From assembly GCF_000699445.3 (NCBI RefSeq), contig NC_067200.1:16560510-16624509 (forward strand): a DNA stretch of 64,000 bases, given 5' to 3'. Below the pieces are notes generated by a model, which saw only the letters and a program-made list of their open reading frames with translations, was not told the origin of the DNA and did no database searches. This DNA is from Schistosoma haematobium (lineage: Eukaryota > Platyhelminthes > Trematoda > Strigeidida > Schistosomatidae). Shown piece by piece: positions 1 through 10,689 of this stretch (its first letter is position 1; every line of letters begins with the position of its first letter). A program made the translations under genes and the position numbers.

Positions 1-1188
1 ATCACTAATTAATTATTTACTGTTTACTTAGCTCTGACACTTATGACATGGTGTTTAAAATATTACTTCTTGTTCGATCTGCTTCAGGATCCGACAGTCC
101 GTGCATATTATCTAGTGACTGTTTGAAACAGATGTTATGCTGGCTGGTTGGTCTGGATAATTAAAATATATTATTAATAAGAGCCTGAGTGCAGATTTTT
201 CTCTGGAATTAAGGTCGGAGATGGAGAAAAGGCTTTCGGATAGACGAATCAATAGTAGTATGGCTCATGTAAGCTCAAGGTCAGTTGTTTCAGTCAAAAC
301 CCATTATTATTATGGATAAGGTCTCTAGGATATAAATGAAATAGAAAACTCGCGGTATAGCCGAAAGTCCGACTGGTAAATTCAGCACGTGATATAGATA
401 GCGTATCCTAAGAAATAGATCATCATCTAGTTTCATGAAACATACTTTCATCACAAACCAGCATATCTCAACTCTCCCAATCAAGGTGACTTACTAGAAT
501 GTATGAAATTTACTCTGAGTTAGTAGATATGTTTAATAATGATACAAACAGTTCAGTTATACGGGTGTAGGTAAGTAATCCAATCAACATTACTCTCTGC
601 TAACGGGAGAAATATTGAGAAAAACACCTAAACTATATTAAGGTATTAGCTCATAATCGTTTTCCCAAAGTTTCACCGTTTCTTCATGATGTACTGCGAC
701 TTTGATTTATTCAAATCTTCTTTGAAATTTTCATAAATTTAAAGTAACCTTTCTTAAAGTAAATGACTATTATTAGTCGATAATCACATGTTTTTCATTT
801 AGTAACGTAATATAAAGTTTCACTTCACAATTTGACGTACTTTCAATCTAATTCGGTATTTATGTACTGAACACTTGAAAATATTCATTATGTAATTATT
901 TTTGGAAGCTTCAAAACATTAGATTGTTTACTTGTCATTTGTCACTTGCAATCATGAAAGAAATTAAAAAATAACTTATGAATGTAATTGAAACTGTGTT
1001 GTATGAAGTGTGAAGCTATCCATAGTTTATTATTTGGTTGACATTGTTTTCAGTTTTCAAAAGAGGTAAAATGTTAATTCACTAGCTTTCAATTACCGGA
1101 GTTCACATAACTGATTACTTTGTGATAACCAAAGCAATGCTTATGTCTTTGGTAAAGTTGTGTTTTCTGACCTGGATACTTTAGTCAG
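1..1188. other. AT-rich sequence without a recognised gene
   Basis: I see no exon, RNA gene or clear transposon protein here on either strand. The short open frames are chance frames in AT-rich DNA. Exons of the multi-PDZ gene downstream of position 5656 could lie here or beyond the left edge, but I found no PDZ-like reading. Confidence 0.5.
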
Positions 1189-1546
1189 TGATAAGTCTTG
1201 TTAATTCGAACGCTTTATTTGATTCCTAAGCTATTCTGGTAACCCGCAAGCTAGAACTACGCAGCGACCTGAACACGAGAGAAAAGGCGCAAAATAAGCG
1301 AAAAGCACTTTACTCCAAAGGTTCATTTTTGTACAGAAAACACGGGTATTTAAAGATATTAGCATTTGTCAGATCAACATTATATTTTGGCCAATCCGCT
1401 CAGAGACACATTATGCTACTGACCAACAGCAGCATGCCACGTTGATATTCCTAGAAAGATCCATCATGCTCTGATTGGCTGGAACTCTTCGGCTCCTTTA
1501 GGGCCTCTGGAGGCTCCCTTGTAGTTCTCGGAAAGCTGACTCAACA
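1189..1546 (-). mobile_element. Solo LTR of an LTR retrotransposon
   Basis: On the minus strand this 358-bp block starts TGTTGAGTCAG and ends CTTATCA, the TG...CA limits of a retroviral-type LTR. It aligns along its length with the split LTR at 60407-63988 and with a partial copy ending at 56177. A TATA-like stretch lies in its middle. The flanks carry GTCAT and GTCAG, a near-match to a 5-bp target duplication. No gag or pol sits beside it, so it is a solo LTR left by recombination between two LTRs. The family is probably Ty3/gypsy, inferred from the 5-bp duplication at the sister copy. I cannot name the family with certainty. Confidence 0.8.
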
Positions 1547-2159
1547 GTCATGAAACTTTCATCATCCGTCTACAGGAAATCATCAGCTCGGACTTCAAAT
1601 AGAAGCAAACCGTTAACATTTCTCCACAAGTTAAATCCCAGAATAGTAGAGGTAGTTACAGCATCAGCGGTAATAGGAAAGGTTAGATATAGAAGATATG
1701 ATTCGAGAATAAAATATAAATTAGTAAAGTAAACACACAGAAACGATCATGAGGAATTAAGAAACTCAGAATTTAGAGGAAGACAAAGAATAAATCCACC
1801 TGCGCCATTGCGAACGACTGTAAGCCATGTCATTCAAAATATCTAACCACTGACTTCAGTAATCATACAGAACACATCCAGGTAGTTTATTCATATAAGC
1901 ATGGTTAAGTCCGATTATCAGTGACATCATGGACGTACGACATGCTTTGGTTTGGGCACCCTTAGCTTTCTTCCAAATTAATCCTGCAGCAGAAAACATC
2001 ACGCTTCGAGGTAGGCGGTGATCGGGCATGCGTAACACATGTACAAACCATCTCAGATGATGAAGATTTACTACCTCTCTAACCGATTTCCCATTATTTA
2101 GCTAGTACTCGATTCCTAACCCGGGCATAGCATACTCTATGTTTTGAAAATATACGAGT

Positions 2160-2510
2160 GATGCTTAGAAGACACCAATGATCGAATAGCAGTAACCAAC
2201 GAATAGATGGAGAAACTCAATATCCTTGGTTCATATACCATCAGCAGCACTCTACTATGGGAGAGAACAAAACAAATTCCAGATGAAGAGGAAATTAAGA
2301 AAAGACGTTGGAGGTGGATAAGACAAACATTGCGGAAATCACCAAACTTCATCGCAAGGCAAGCACTAGCTTGAAATTCTGAAGAGAGAAAGCAAAAAGG
2401 AAGACCAAGGAACACATTGTGGAGGGGATTGGAAGTAGATATCAAGAGAATGAATCGCAATGGGAAAAGATTCGAAGGGGACTGCTATTGGGTGACTTAT
2501 GATCCTCCTT
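2160..2510 (+). mobile_element. 3' fragment of an RTE/SR2-like LINE
   Basis: The plus strand encodes [20 protein letters not shown] and GRPRNTLWRGLEVDIKRMN, which match the C-terminal end of the RTE polyprotein at 60513-63727. Only the last part of the ORF remains. It lies within the older minus-strand LINE. LINEs are often 5'-truncated on insertion, which would explain the short copy. Confidence 0.7.
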
Positions 2511-3369
2511 GAAGGATAACAAGCAAATATAAGCATGTTTAACACCCGTTAAGTATAGTGTAGCAAACTGCTGAGCAGTAAACTCGTCCTTTGTTCGGAA
2601 GACGGCTATCTCACCTACGCTACCGTTCATTCAAGTTACCGTAAACCAATCGAGTTTTCTGAATCTACCGAAATTTCACCAGACCCCAGATCATCAGTAA
2701 AGCGATCGACACACTCAATTACCTCACTCCCTATCACTAATTCAGGCGATGACGCAATTCAATCCGCATTCCAAACATGTTTGCATTGTTCTTATGTTGA
2801 TCAGAAGACCGTATTCTGTCAAAGACTTCACCAAACTGAACTATAACATTTGAGTATTCTAAGTCAAAAACTGAACCTACTGATAGAAAACCAACCTCTG
2901 AAAGATCAGAGGATGAAGGTGTACTCTATTACTAACCCAGGTATAGCTAACTCTATGTTCCAAACATACACGAGTGATGCTTCGGAGACAACAATGATAG
3001 GATAGTAGTAACCAACGAATATCCTACATTTTTAATGGTTTCGTTTCACATTCATAAAGTAGAACGGAGTGAAATGCTGTGAGTTTTAATGAACAAAGAC
3101 TTACGTAGTGTACATTGAATACACCATTAGCACAATTTCCTTGAACTGTCTCTGACAAGCTTCATCAATCTTTCATTCCTATCACTTATTGGACTACTTC
3201 TGCTTTTCTTTCTTTTCTCCTGATATTCCTTTTCTGTGAGTAAGAACCCTACTCCCAGTTCTTGATGCATGCTAATTATATCTGTCCGTATAAGTAGCAC
3301 ACATTACAGTAAACTCGTCCTTTTGGTTGGAAGACAGATATCTCGCCTACGCTACAGAGTGACGCGAGT

Positions 3370-3850
3370 TTACAAAAGCTACTCTAGCCCTATGAAACCA
3401 TGCCTAGATTTTGTCAAATACCAGACCATCGGTATTCATGAGGCTTTCGAGATAAATGAAGCGATCGACACGCTCAACTACTTTTTATGATATCATTATT
3501 TTAGGCTCTAACCCAAGCCAATCCTGAAGTAGCAATTCGGATTTGGAGGAGGAGAACTTCATTTCAAATGTGCTTGCATTGTTGATCAAGGTGGTTAGAA
3601 GGCTGGATTTGGTCAGTATCTTCACAAAATAAAACTATAACATTTGTTTATTCCATCCAACAAGTGAATCTCCTGATAGAAAATCAACCTATGAAGTGTT
3701 TGGGTAGAAAGTCTGTTCAAGGTCAGTGTACGACTTCGGTACGCCTTTCAATGACAGACACTGCCTCACAACCTCACAATCAATGAAGTCGAACGCTACC
3801 CTAATCACAAGGAATACAACTATGGTCGGACATCGTAGAATTAATCTATG
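3370..3850 (-). pseudogene. LINE reverse transcriptase remnant
   Basis: Minus-strand translation matches the RT at 31814-33522: CLSLKGVPKSYTDL near 3750, then after a deletion NNASTFEMKFSSSKSELLLQ near 3560. The stretch between them that should carry the catalytic YADD motif is missing. Several stops are in frame. This is a dead fragment of the LINE at 1740-5245. Confidence 0.7.
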
Positions 3851-4329
3851 TTCCAGAACCTTCTTCGGAGTGAATAATTAGTCTGTACATCTACATCCAG
3901 GATTTTGTATATCATTCCAAACTGCCTCGGAGTAGAAATGACTTTCATGGTTGAATTATTCTTTCTCTAGTTGGTTCTGAAATATATTCGTAGCTTTTTC
4001 ATCAACAAGTTGAATTCTAGAGGGTTTTCTTGCTGTGCCTTTTCTTCGTCCAGTAATACGCAGACAGATACGTGCTCTAACTACTGCTTGATTCGAGTCT
4101 AGAAATGTGCTTCAGAATGAGCAGCAGTCTTTAATCGAGTACAATCAACGATGGATGATGGCAATGTGATCAATTTGAGCACATCGATTAGTCGATTGTG
4201 AAGTTCACCACGCCAAAAGATGTTTCTCTTTATGTTTAAAGTTGGTGTTAGCCATAAATATTTGGTTATCTGAGCATAGTTGTAGCAAACAGTCGCCATT
4301 TTTTGTTCACTTAGCCACAACACTGTAAG

Positions 4330-4790
4330 ATCCGCCTAAGTGCCTTTCGGTCTGGTTCAGTTTACCTGAACATTAAAATCACCTGTCACCATTACTACAT
4401 CAGAGCGTTTGGCTTTTTGAACGGGGCTGTATAGCTTCCTATAACATTCATGATCTGCTTCATCCGAGCTGCAATCTGTGGGAGCATAAGCAGAGACAGT
4501 GAAGAGATAATGGTGCGTGTCTCTGTCCTTTCAATTTGTTACTGTTCCGTTTAGTTGGGCAATACATACACTACTGTCTACTGAGAACCAATCTGGGCAA
4601 GACAGTTCTACTTTTGAACTTAGTGATATACCTACACCAGTTAAGCCACGGGAAGTGACAATGGGGTCTCCAGGTACTCAAAGGGTAAATCGCATGGATT
4701 CTTGATGTTGATAAGGTAGGGTCAAACAAATGACTGTACTTGGATCCTGTATGCGCGCACGGGCGACGCAGCATGCGTCGATGGAGCGAG
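4330..4790 (-). pseudogene. LINE endonuclease remnant
   Basis: Minus-strand translation across several frames gives the endonuclease core, including a GDFNVQV motif near 4365, the loop that in APE-like endonucleases holds the catalytic Asp and Asn. Stops interrupt each frame. It belongs to the decayed LINE that spans 1740-5245 and lies upstream, in element orientation, of the RT remnants. Confidence 0.6.
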
Positions 4791-5245
4791 ATTCTGGAGT
4801 CTTAGCTAAAAAAAGCTTGTTGTCCTATGTGACAGAAGGTTTGAACATTAAAAGCTCCGACATGTGGTTTAGAGAGTGGTTTCAGGAGACCAGAAATAAC
4901 ATTTCATGAACTTAACTCATTAGCATTGGTGGCAAGTGAAAATAAAGATAAATGGGAAAGGTTGGTCGTGAGGATGGAAGAATTATTAAAAGGTGAATAG
5001 GAGATTTGATGGTGAACAATATGATCTCGGGTGCTGTTAAAGGTATGAGAGCGGTTGTTACTTACTGGTTGCTCACACCGTGGAAGGATATTTCTTGTTG
5101 AGGGACCTGAAAAGGAAGCTGAATTAGTGGTGGCTTTAGTGGCCTGGTAGCGTGACTACAGAGTCTAAGGGTTAGCATCTTGAGGCCGGTCGCACACGGC
5201 CTTTTTATGAGACATTTTTAATGCGTTAGCTCCGCACACTAAAAT

Positions 5246-5655
5246 ATGAGTTTTTATATAGTAGATGTTGATAAAATTGTGAGTTTTTTCGAGTTCATAT
5301 TACGTATCTTTATCACAATCATCCCCCTGAGTTACAAAGCTTCCCTACCATCTCACTGTCCATGTGTAAATTCGTGACGAAGACAAAGAGATGGAATAAT
5401 AAATTGTTGTCACTTAATCAGGTGCCACAATACCACTGTGTACTGTCGTGAAACCTGATGATATTTCAATTTGGTCATTACTTGTGAACAAAATGATTTA
5501 GAAACCTTGAAGGAGCTGGTACTCCATGAAGGGATATTGACTAAATAAATTATCACATTGAGAATGAATTTTTCATAGTTCCAATGTGTTGTTAATTTTA
5601 AGAAGATTGTATATGATCATAATCATTTCATAAAAAAAGCATATTACTAACTTAC
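5246..5655. other. Intron sequence, no further feature seen
   Basis: This lies between the 5' end of the decayed LINE and the donor site at 5655 of the PDZ gene exon. I see nothing else in it. Confidence 0.4.
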
Positions 5656-5925
5656 TATTATATGGATTTTTATAAATATATCCAACTACACTTAGACCTA
5701 AGCCTTGATCCTTTGATTTTGTTAATTGTACAGTGTGAATTTCAGTTTCTTCTGCCTCTTCATCGCCATTTTCTTGTTCATTATTAACATGAATTGATAA
5801 GCCTTGTTGACTTATATTCTCAAGAACATATTCATTGAAAGAAGATGAGATAGGATGATCAGTGGAGTAGTTTTGATAATTCAATATTGTGTTGCAATCG
5901 ATTTTTAAATTTTCATTATATTTAT
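5656..5925 (-). CDS. Multi-PDZ scaffold protein (PATJ/MPDZ-like), exon with start of a second PDZ
   Basis: This is the last exon of gene 1 inside the window. The acceptor is ...CAATCAAG at 5926 and the donor is GTAAGT starting at 5655. The exon enters in phase 1, matching the exon at 17326-17455, and leaves in phase 1. It encodes about 90 residues: an Asn-rich linker, an acidic patch (ENGDEEAEETE), then VQLTKSKDQGLGLSVVGYIY, the first strand and carboxylate-binding loop of a PDZ domain. That start resembles the third PDZ of PATJ/MPDZ. The rest of the domain must be encoded by an exon at lower coordinates, probably outside the window. PDZ scaffolds of this family hold polarity and junction complexes at the membrane by binding C-terminal tails. 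The family call is inferred from motif similarity. Confidence 0.75.
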
Positions 5926-5926
5926 C

Positions 5927-6470
5927 TTGATTGAATAGATTTTATGAAAAAGAATAATAGAAGCAATTATTTGTTACTAACATGAAACTATTTATTTAAA
6001 AAAAATTCATTTTATAGAGCAGTTAATAAAACGGAGTTGATTTGAAAAATGTGATGGATGTACGCTGTACGTTTCAAACAATATGGACAAACATATACAT
6101 GTCGAGGCATTAATAAAGGTCAATTAAATAAAAGATTCAATAAACATAAAGCGATAATTGCATAGGAAGAGAAAAAATTAATGTAATATAGAATGACATT
6201 ATCATACCCGTTTTTTCTAATAACAGGTTTTTTCAACCCATTTTAAAGCTTCTTTCATTCCCTTTTTTGCAGTGGGGTTGACATTAAGTGACCGGCCTAT
6301 ATGATTCCCTACCACCCCTTTTAAAAAAATTGTGGGGTGTGAATGAAAAATTTAGGTATCGTTGATTAAGGGACTTGTTTTGCAAGTGTGTGCTCAAGTG
6401 ATAATGAACAAACATTTTGTTACCTTTAATAATTTTGTGATTGGTCGTAAACTGTTCATCTTTGTAATCT
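5927..6470. other. Intron sequence; possible second MULE terminus
   Basis: There is no coding signal. Around 6286-6350 the sequence GTGACCGGCC followed by A/T- and C-rich runs resembles the outer end of the neighbouring MULE (GTCCGACCGGCC at 6481). It may be a diverged terminal repeat of a related element. The resemblance is short and uncertain. Confidence 0.35.
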
Positions 6471-8658
6471 GAATAATATTGTCCGACCGGCCATTTTTTT
6501 TAAAAAAAATTTTCCAACCCCAAATTACAATATTTTTCATCCCGTGTTTCGACCAATGAAATGGCTAGTTCCAAAAATTAGATTTAATTGGTTAGTTATG
6601 TCTTGAAAATTGTTATAAATTATCAGTACTTGTCGACGAAGCACAATCTCAATCGTCATTATGGAGCAGAGTAACGTGCCGAGTACGAGCGCTGGTGTTT
6701 CTCACGTAACGGAAATGGAGGAAGTCTTTTTGACTACCTTGTTTCTGGTTGCGTTTCCATCGGTTGAAGCGTTAAAGACCACTATCACAAATTTTGAAAG
6801 ATCGACTTACAGTCATTATGTAGTGAGAGATTCGCATATTGGCAGAGATCAAAAATCCTACATTAAATTTGTGTTGGCGAAATGGGCGTATAAAATCTCG
6901 CGGTTCGTCACAACGTATTGGACGGAGGAGGTAATTTGGTAAATTGTTTTATAATTTTTTTTAATGAAGGGCTTCTATGAACACCCAATGTCCAGCATTT
7001 ATGTTTTGTAAGATTATAGACGGCTATTGGACTGTTGTACGTGGGAATGTACATCACAATCACGAGTGCAATTCCCTGAGGTACCAAGGTAATTCATGGA
7101 TGCGCAGGTTAACGGATGGGGAGTTTGAAACTGTGAGACCGCTGCTGATTTCCGGTACCGCCGCATTCCACATAAAGAATTTTGCTTACCAATCTTATGG
7201 GAAATGTCTGACCGCTCAAGATGTCTGTAATATGCGGTACAAAGTGTTCTCACACGCGAACCTTCCTGGTACGGAATTTGCCAATTTATAATGTACACTA
7301 TAGGTGATTACGGGAAATTGAAAGCTCACATAACATCCTTGGGTGGGCTTTGCGAATACGAATTGGACGATGAGAACTGTCTATCGTATTTCTTCTTCAT
7401 GACTGCTGAGCAAGTGAATTTGGCCGGTCACTTTTGTGACGTAATTGGTTTTGACGGGACGTACAAAACGAATAACGAGAACGTCCATTTATATCAAGTC
7501 GTTGCCCTGGATATGAATTTTAAGGCAATACCCATGTGCATTGCCTTTTTAAGTCGCGAAACGTCAACATTCATTTCTGCATTCCTGCGTTTTTTCCAAC
7601 GGTGTACCAACAGTCGACAACTGGTAGGCATTGTGACCGATGATTCACCTGCAATTGCTGCTGCTATTACGCAGGTGTATCCGGATGCACACCATATTCT
7701 GTGTCGCGTACACCTTGTTCGGAATGTGATAAAGAGGGTAAGTGTTTCGTTCATTAACATTAACCCAGTAACCGTTATTGTAGAGGGTGCGATCAGAAAT
7801 TGTACAACTGTTCTTTCGCCTCATGCTCACTCGAACGGTTGAAAGGTAAATCAAAATCTACATAACATGATTTTGTAGTTTTAACAACGTACTTTCGTTA
7901 ATCGAAATGTCGGACGGAACATTTGGCAGATACGTCAGAGACCACCTTCTACCATGGAAACACAAATGGTCCACTGCTTTTCGACCGCCATCCACTCTCT
8001 TTGAACTGAACAATACGAACTTCGTCGAGACCAGCCACCGAGTCTTGAAGATGTATCACCTTAATCGAAAAACACCGGTTCTCAGATCCATTTTCAATGT
8101 GCTGCTTCGTACTGGATATTGGATGGAAGCAAGATTACATAAATATTCAATGGATTGTCGGGGGAACGACTGACACCAGTTGCCTGTCAACTACTGAAGC
8201 GACACCTTCGCATTCCTATAACGTAGTCTGCATTGTCGGAAGATTTATTCACCGCTATGGACGCCACGGGGACGTACTACGTACACGTCGATACTAGCTG
8301 GTGCTCGTGTTCATTCTTCATTGAAAACGGATTACCATGCCGTCACATATTGGCTTACTGCATACACAGTAACACCGAAGTGAACGTACAGTCAATTTGT
8401 GACAGGTGGTTACACTATGATGGTTATCTGACTCATAGTGCAGTTGAAAATTATTTCCCAATGCAACTGAGTCAGCCAAGCATGAAGAATGCGGTGATAG
8501 CGTTAATCAGGCGAATGTCGGAGGAACAATGCAGTTCACTTCATGACTTCATAGTTCACGGTAGACTACCAACAACGCCAGTAAACTTACATGGAGAACA
8601 GCATTCGTACACCCTTTCAAGAACCTCGACTAACGTAGCAGTGCCGTTTATACAACGA
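6471..8658 (+). mobile_element. MULE DNA transposon, copy A (3' truncated)
   Basis: This is a Mutator-like element with a transposase relic. Its left end begins GAATAATATTGTCCGACCGG and is repeated in inverse orientation at 13091-13110. Homology with copy B stops near 8658, inside the transposase C-terminus, so the right end of this copy is lost. It lies in the 11.4-kb intron of the PDZ gene, on the opposite strand to that gene. Confidence 0.85.
6661..8658 (+). pseudogene. MULE transposase with SWIM zinc finger, copy A
   Basis: The reading starts at ATG 6661. In order it has an N-terminal FAR1-like zinc domain (CPAF... to HHNHEC, about 6990-7070), the MULE DDE core with VIGFDGTYKTN (first Asp), GIVTDDSPAIAAAI (second Asp) and LCRVHLVRN, then a SWIM finger (CSCSFFIENGLPCRH, about 8305-8350). 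Four short introns restore the frame: 6931-6969, 7269-7303, 7738-7783 and 7846-7878. Defects are a 2-nt loss near 6871, a frameshift near 8165, an in-frame TAG near 8225 and loss of the C-terminus. The product would be inactive. Copy B shares the frameshift and TAG. Confidence 0.85.
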
Positions 8659-9585
8659 TATCAAAGTTTCCTTCATATATTTGGTTGTGCACCGAGGATG
8701 TGTTTTGAATGGAAGTATGTGTTATAGACTACAAATACATTCAGAATTTGAAAATGCAATGGCACTATTCCTATTAAAGAGTGCCAATATTGTCAAGTTA
8801 AAAGAGTTCAGTGACCAATGTGCTCAAATATGTGTCTGGAAGAGGGAAGAACAAGTGCATGGTGTGGCGAAGGTTCAGCAACTGAAAACCGGTTTGAATA
8901 TTTGATAATAGTGATTACTGAATGAGGTCGGTAGTCAAATATATAATACCAAATTAATAAACAAATTATCACCAAAGTGTGTGCATAGGCTTTTTTGTAA
9001 CACACGGTGTGTTAATGGGAAAAAGAAATCAACATATCAATAAATCATTATGATAACTTACTGGCTGCAATATTTATAATTCAGGTGAAGCAACCATAGA
9101 CCATCATTTAATGAACTGACTTTGACAGTATATGAAATTAGTAATAAATTTTCCGAAATAGACACTTAATATTTAGTAAACGATTATTTTGTAAATGGTC
9201 ATTCATAATGAGAATTAGACAACGTTAGAGTTGAATGTGGTTAATTTGGAAATCCATTGAAACGGTTCATTATTTTCACTTGTAAATTATTTGTAGTTCT
9301 GTATTTTAAAATTAATTATTTGGTCGTAATAAGAACTAGTGTGTTTAATCAGTCATGTGTGAATATTGTTAACCGCCGTAATATGAAACCTGAACTATAT
9401 CTAGACATAACGAATGTAACCATTTTTGACAAGCATTTGAAATATCAGTTTCATGAAGTGTAAATGAACAAGCCTACGTCGTCTGACTGACTCAACAAAT
9501 ATCTATCGACTTTAAACGTATAAATATGAGTAAGGTCAACTGTATCAATGAACATTTACAATGCTATTAGTATTATTTATTTTCC

Positions 9586-9587
<2 letters not shown>

Positions 9588-9621
<34 letters not shown>
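9588..9621. repeat. (ATT)n microsatellite
   Basis: About eleven uninterrupted ATT units. Confidence 0.95.
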
Positions 9622-9622
<1 letters not shown>

Positions 9623-9980
9623 GTCAATTGAAAAGATTCAATTCTTGTACTATGTATTTCATTGACACAAAATTTTTTGCATTTTCAATTTTCCTATAAT
9701 GCTTAGTCACTTATTGTGACTGAACACTTTACTGCAAATCATCCCGACCTTTAGTGAATGACCTTTTTAATTTGTAAATATATATATCGTTACAGATGTA
9801 AACGTTAACCATTGTTTACACACATTACATTGTCAAATTCATAAATGTCATGCCTTATTTTTGGACTTTATAAAATATTAAAATTATGGACTAATAACTG
9901 TATAGTGTGATGATGAAGTTAATGAAAACGATTGTTTGCTAAGTTATTTTTTATTTTTGAATATTTTAAGGAATTTTTAA

Positions 9981-10003
9981 CTGGTACAATGTGATTGTAC
10001 CAG
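9981..10003. repeat. Perfect 10-bp inverted repeat
   Basis: CTGGTACAAT and ATTGTACCAG are separated by GTG. It could form a small hairpin. I cannot assign a function. Confidence 0.6.
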
Positions 10004-10689
10004 TAATAAATAGTTGAAGAGGTGTGCAAATGAATACGGTGATATAATCAGTAGTTATGAATAACAATGAAGGCTTAATTTACGATCAGACGTACTTCTT
10101 ACGTACGCATAGTTCTGGTACTTTTAATATAAAACCGGAATATGAAATTATTGCATTTTGTATTCATGAAACAGCTAATATTCTTATTTCTTTTTACACT
10201 TACTATATGACAGTTTATCACATGAATCATTTCAATGATGATGGTTTCAACTTGTTTTCTAATGTCATTATTTTATTCATAAGGAAGACAATTTTCTTCA
10301 TTATGTTTACTTCTCTATGAGCTTTAATCACATTTATCTTCGTAATGATAATCACTAATAAATGTTCTCAGAAACTTATTGACCTAATGAGCAAATTAGA
10401 ATTTTCACTATATTGCAATATTCTTATTAAAATTGACTAAAATGTACTATTATTAGATAGTTTACAAAAGTGTTACTAAAACATGAACAGTAATCACATT
10501 ATTTTAAATAAAAAAATTACTAGATTAGTCTTCATTAGATGGCAAAATCTTGTCTAAGTTTTCTTAACCTTTATATCTAATAAACGTTAGAAACAAGTTT
10601 ACGAATACATGAGCGATAATCGCTTTTCCATTATTAATCTCTAAGGGATATCTGAATTCATGAGACATTAATAAGTGCTTAATCACTTG

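Larger units (their letters stand above)
1740..5245 (-). mobile_element. Decayed non-LTR retrotransposon (same family as 30460-33765)
   Basis: Pieces of one LINE follow each other in order on the minus strand. At 5050-5245 is a 5' region matching the one at 31140-31560. At about 4330-4790 is an endonuclease remnant, at 3370-3850 reverse transcriptase remnants, and at 1780-2110 the C-terminal end. All are full of stops and frameshifts, and part of the RT core is deleted. A plus-strand fragment of another LINE (2160-2510) interrupts it. The element is an old, dead copy. It is useful because it keeps the 5' region without the tRNA-like module found in the younger copy. Confidence 0.75.

Noticed and set aside
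290..484. Exon of the multi-PDZ gene near the left edge
   Set aside because: The frame shows no PDZ motif and no convincing splice sites.
10057..10320. Plus-strand open frame of 87 codons
   Set aside because: AT-rich, no domain, no relative in the window. Chance frame most likely.
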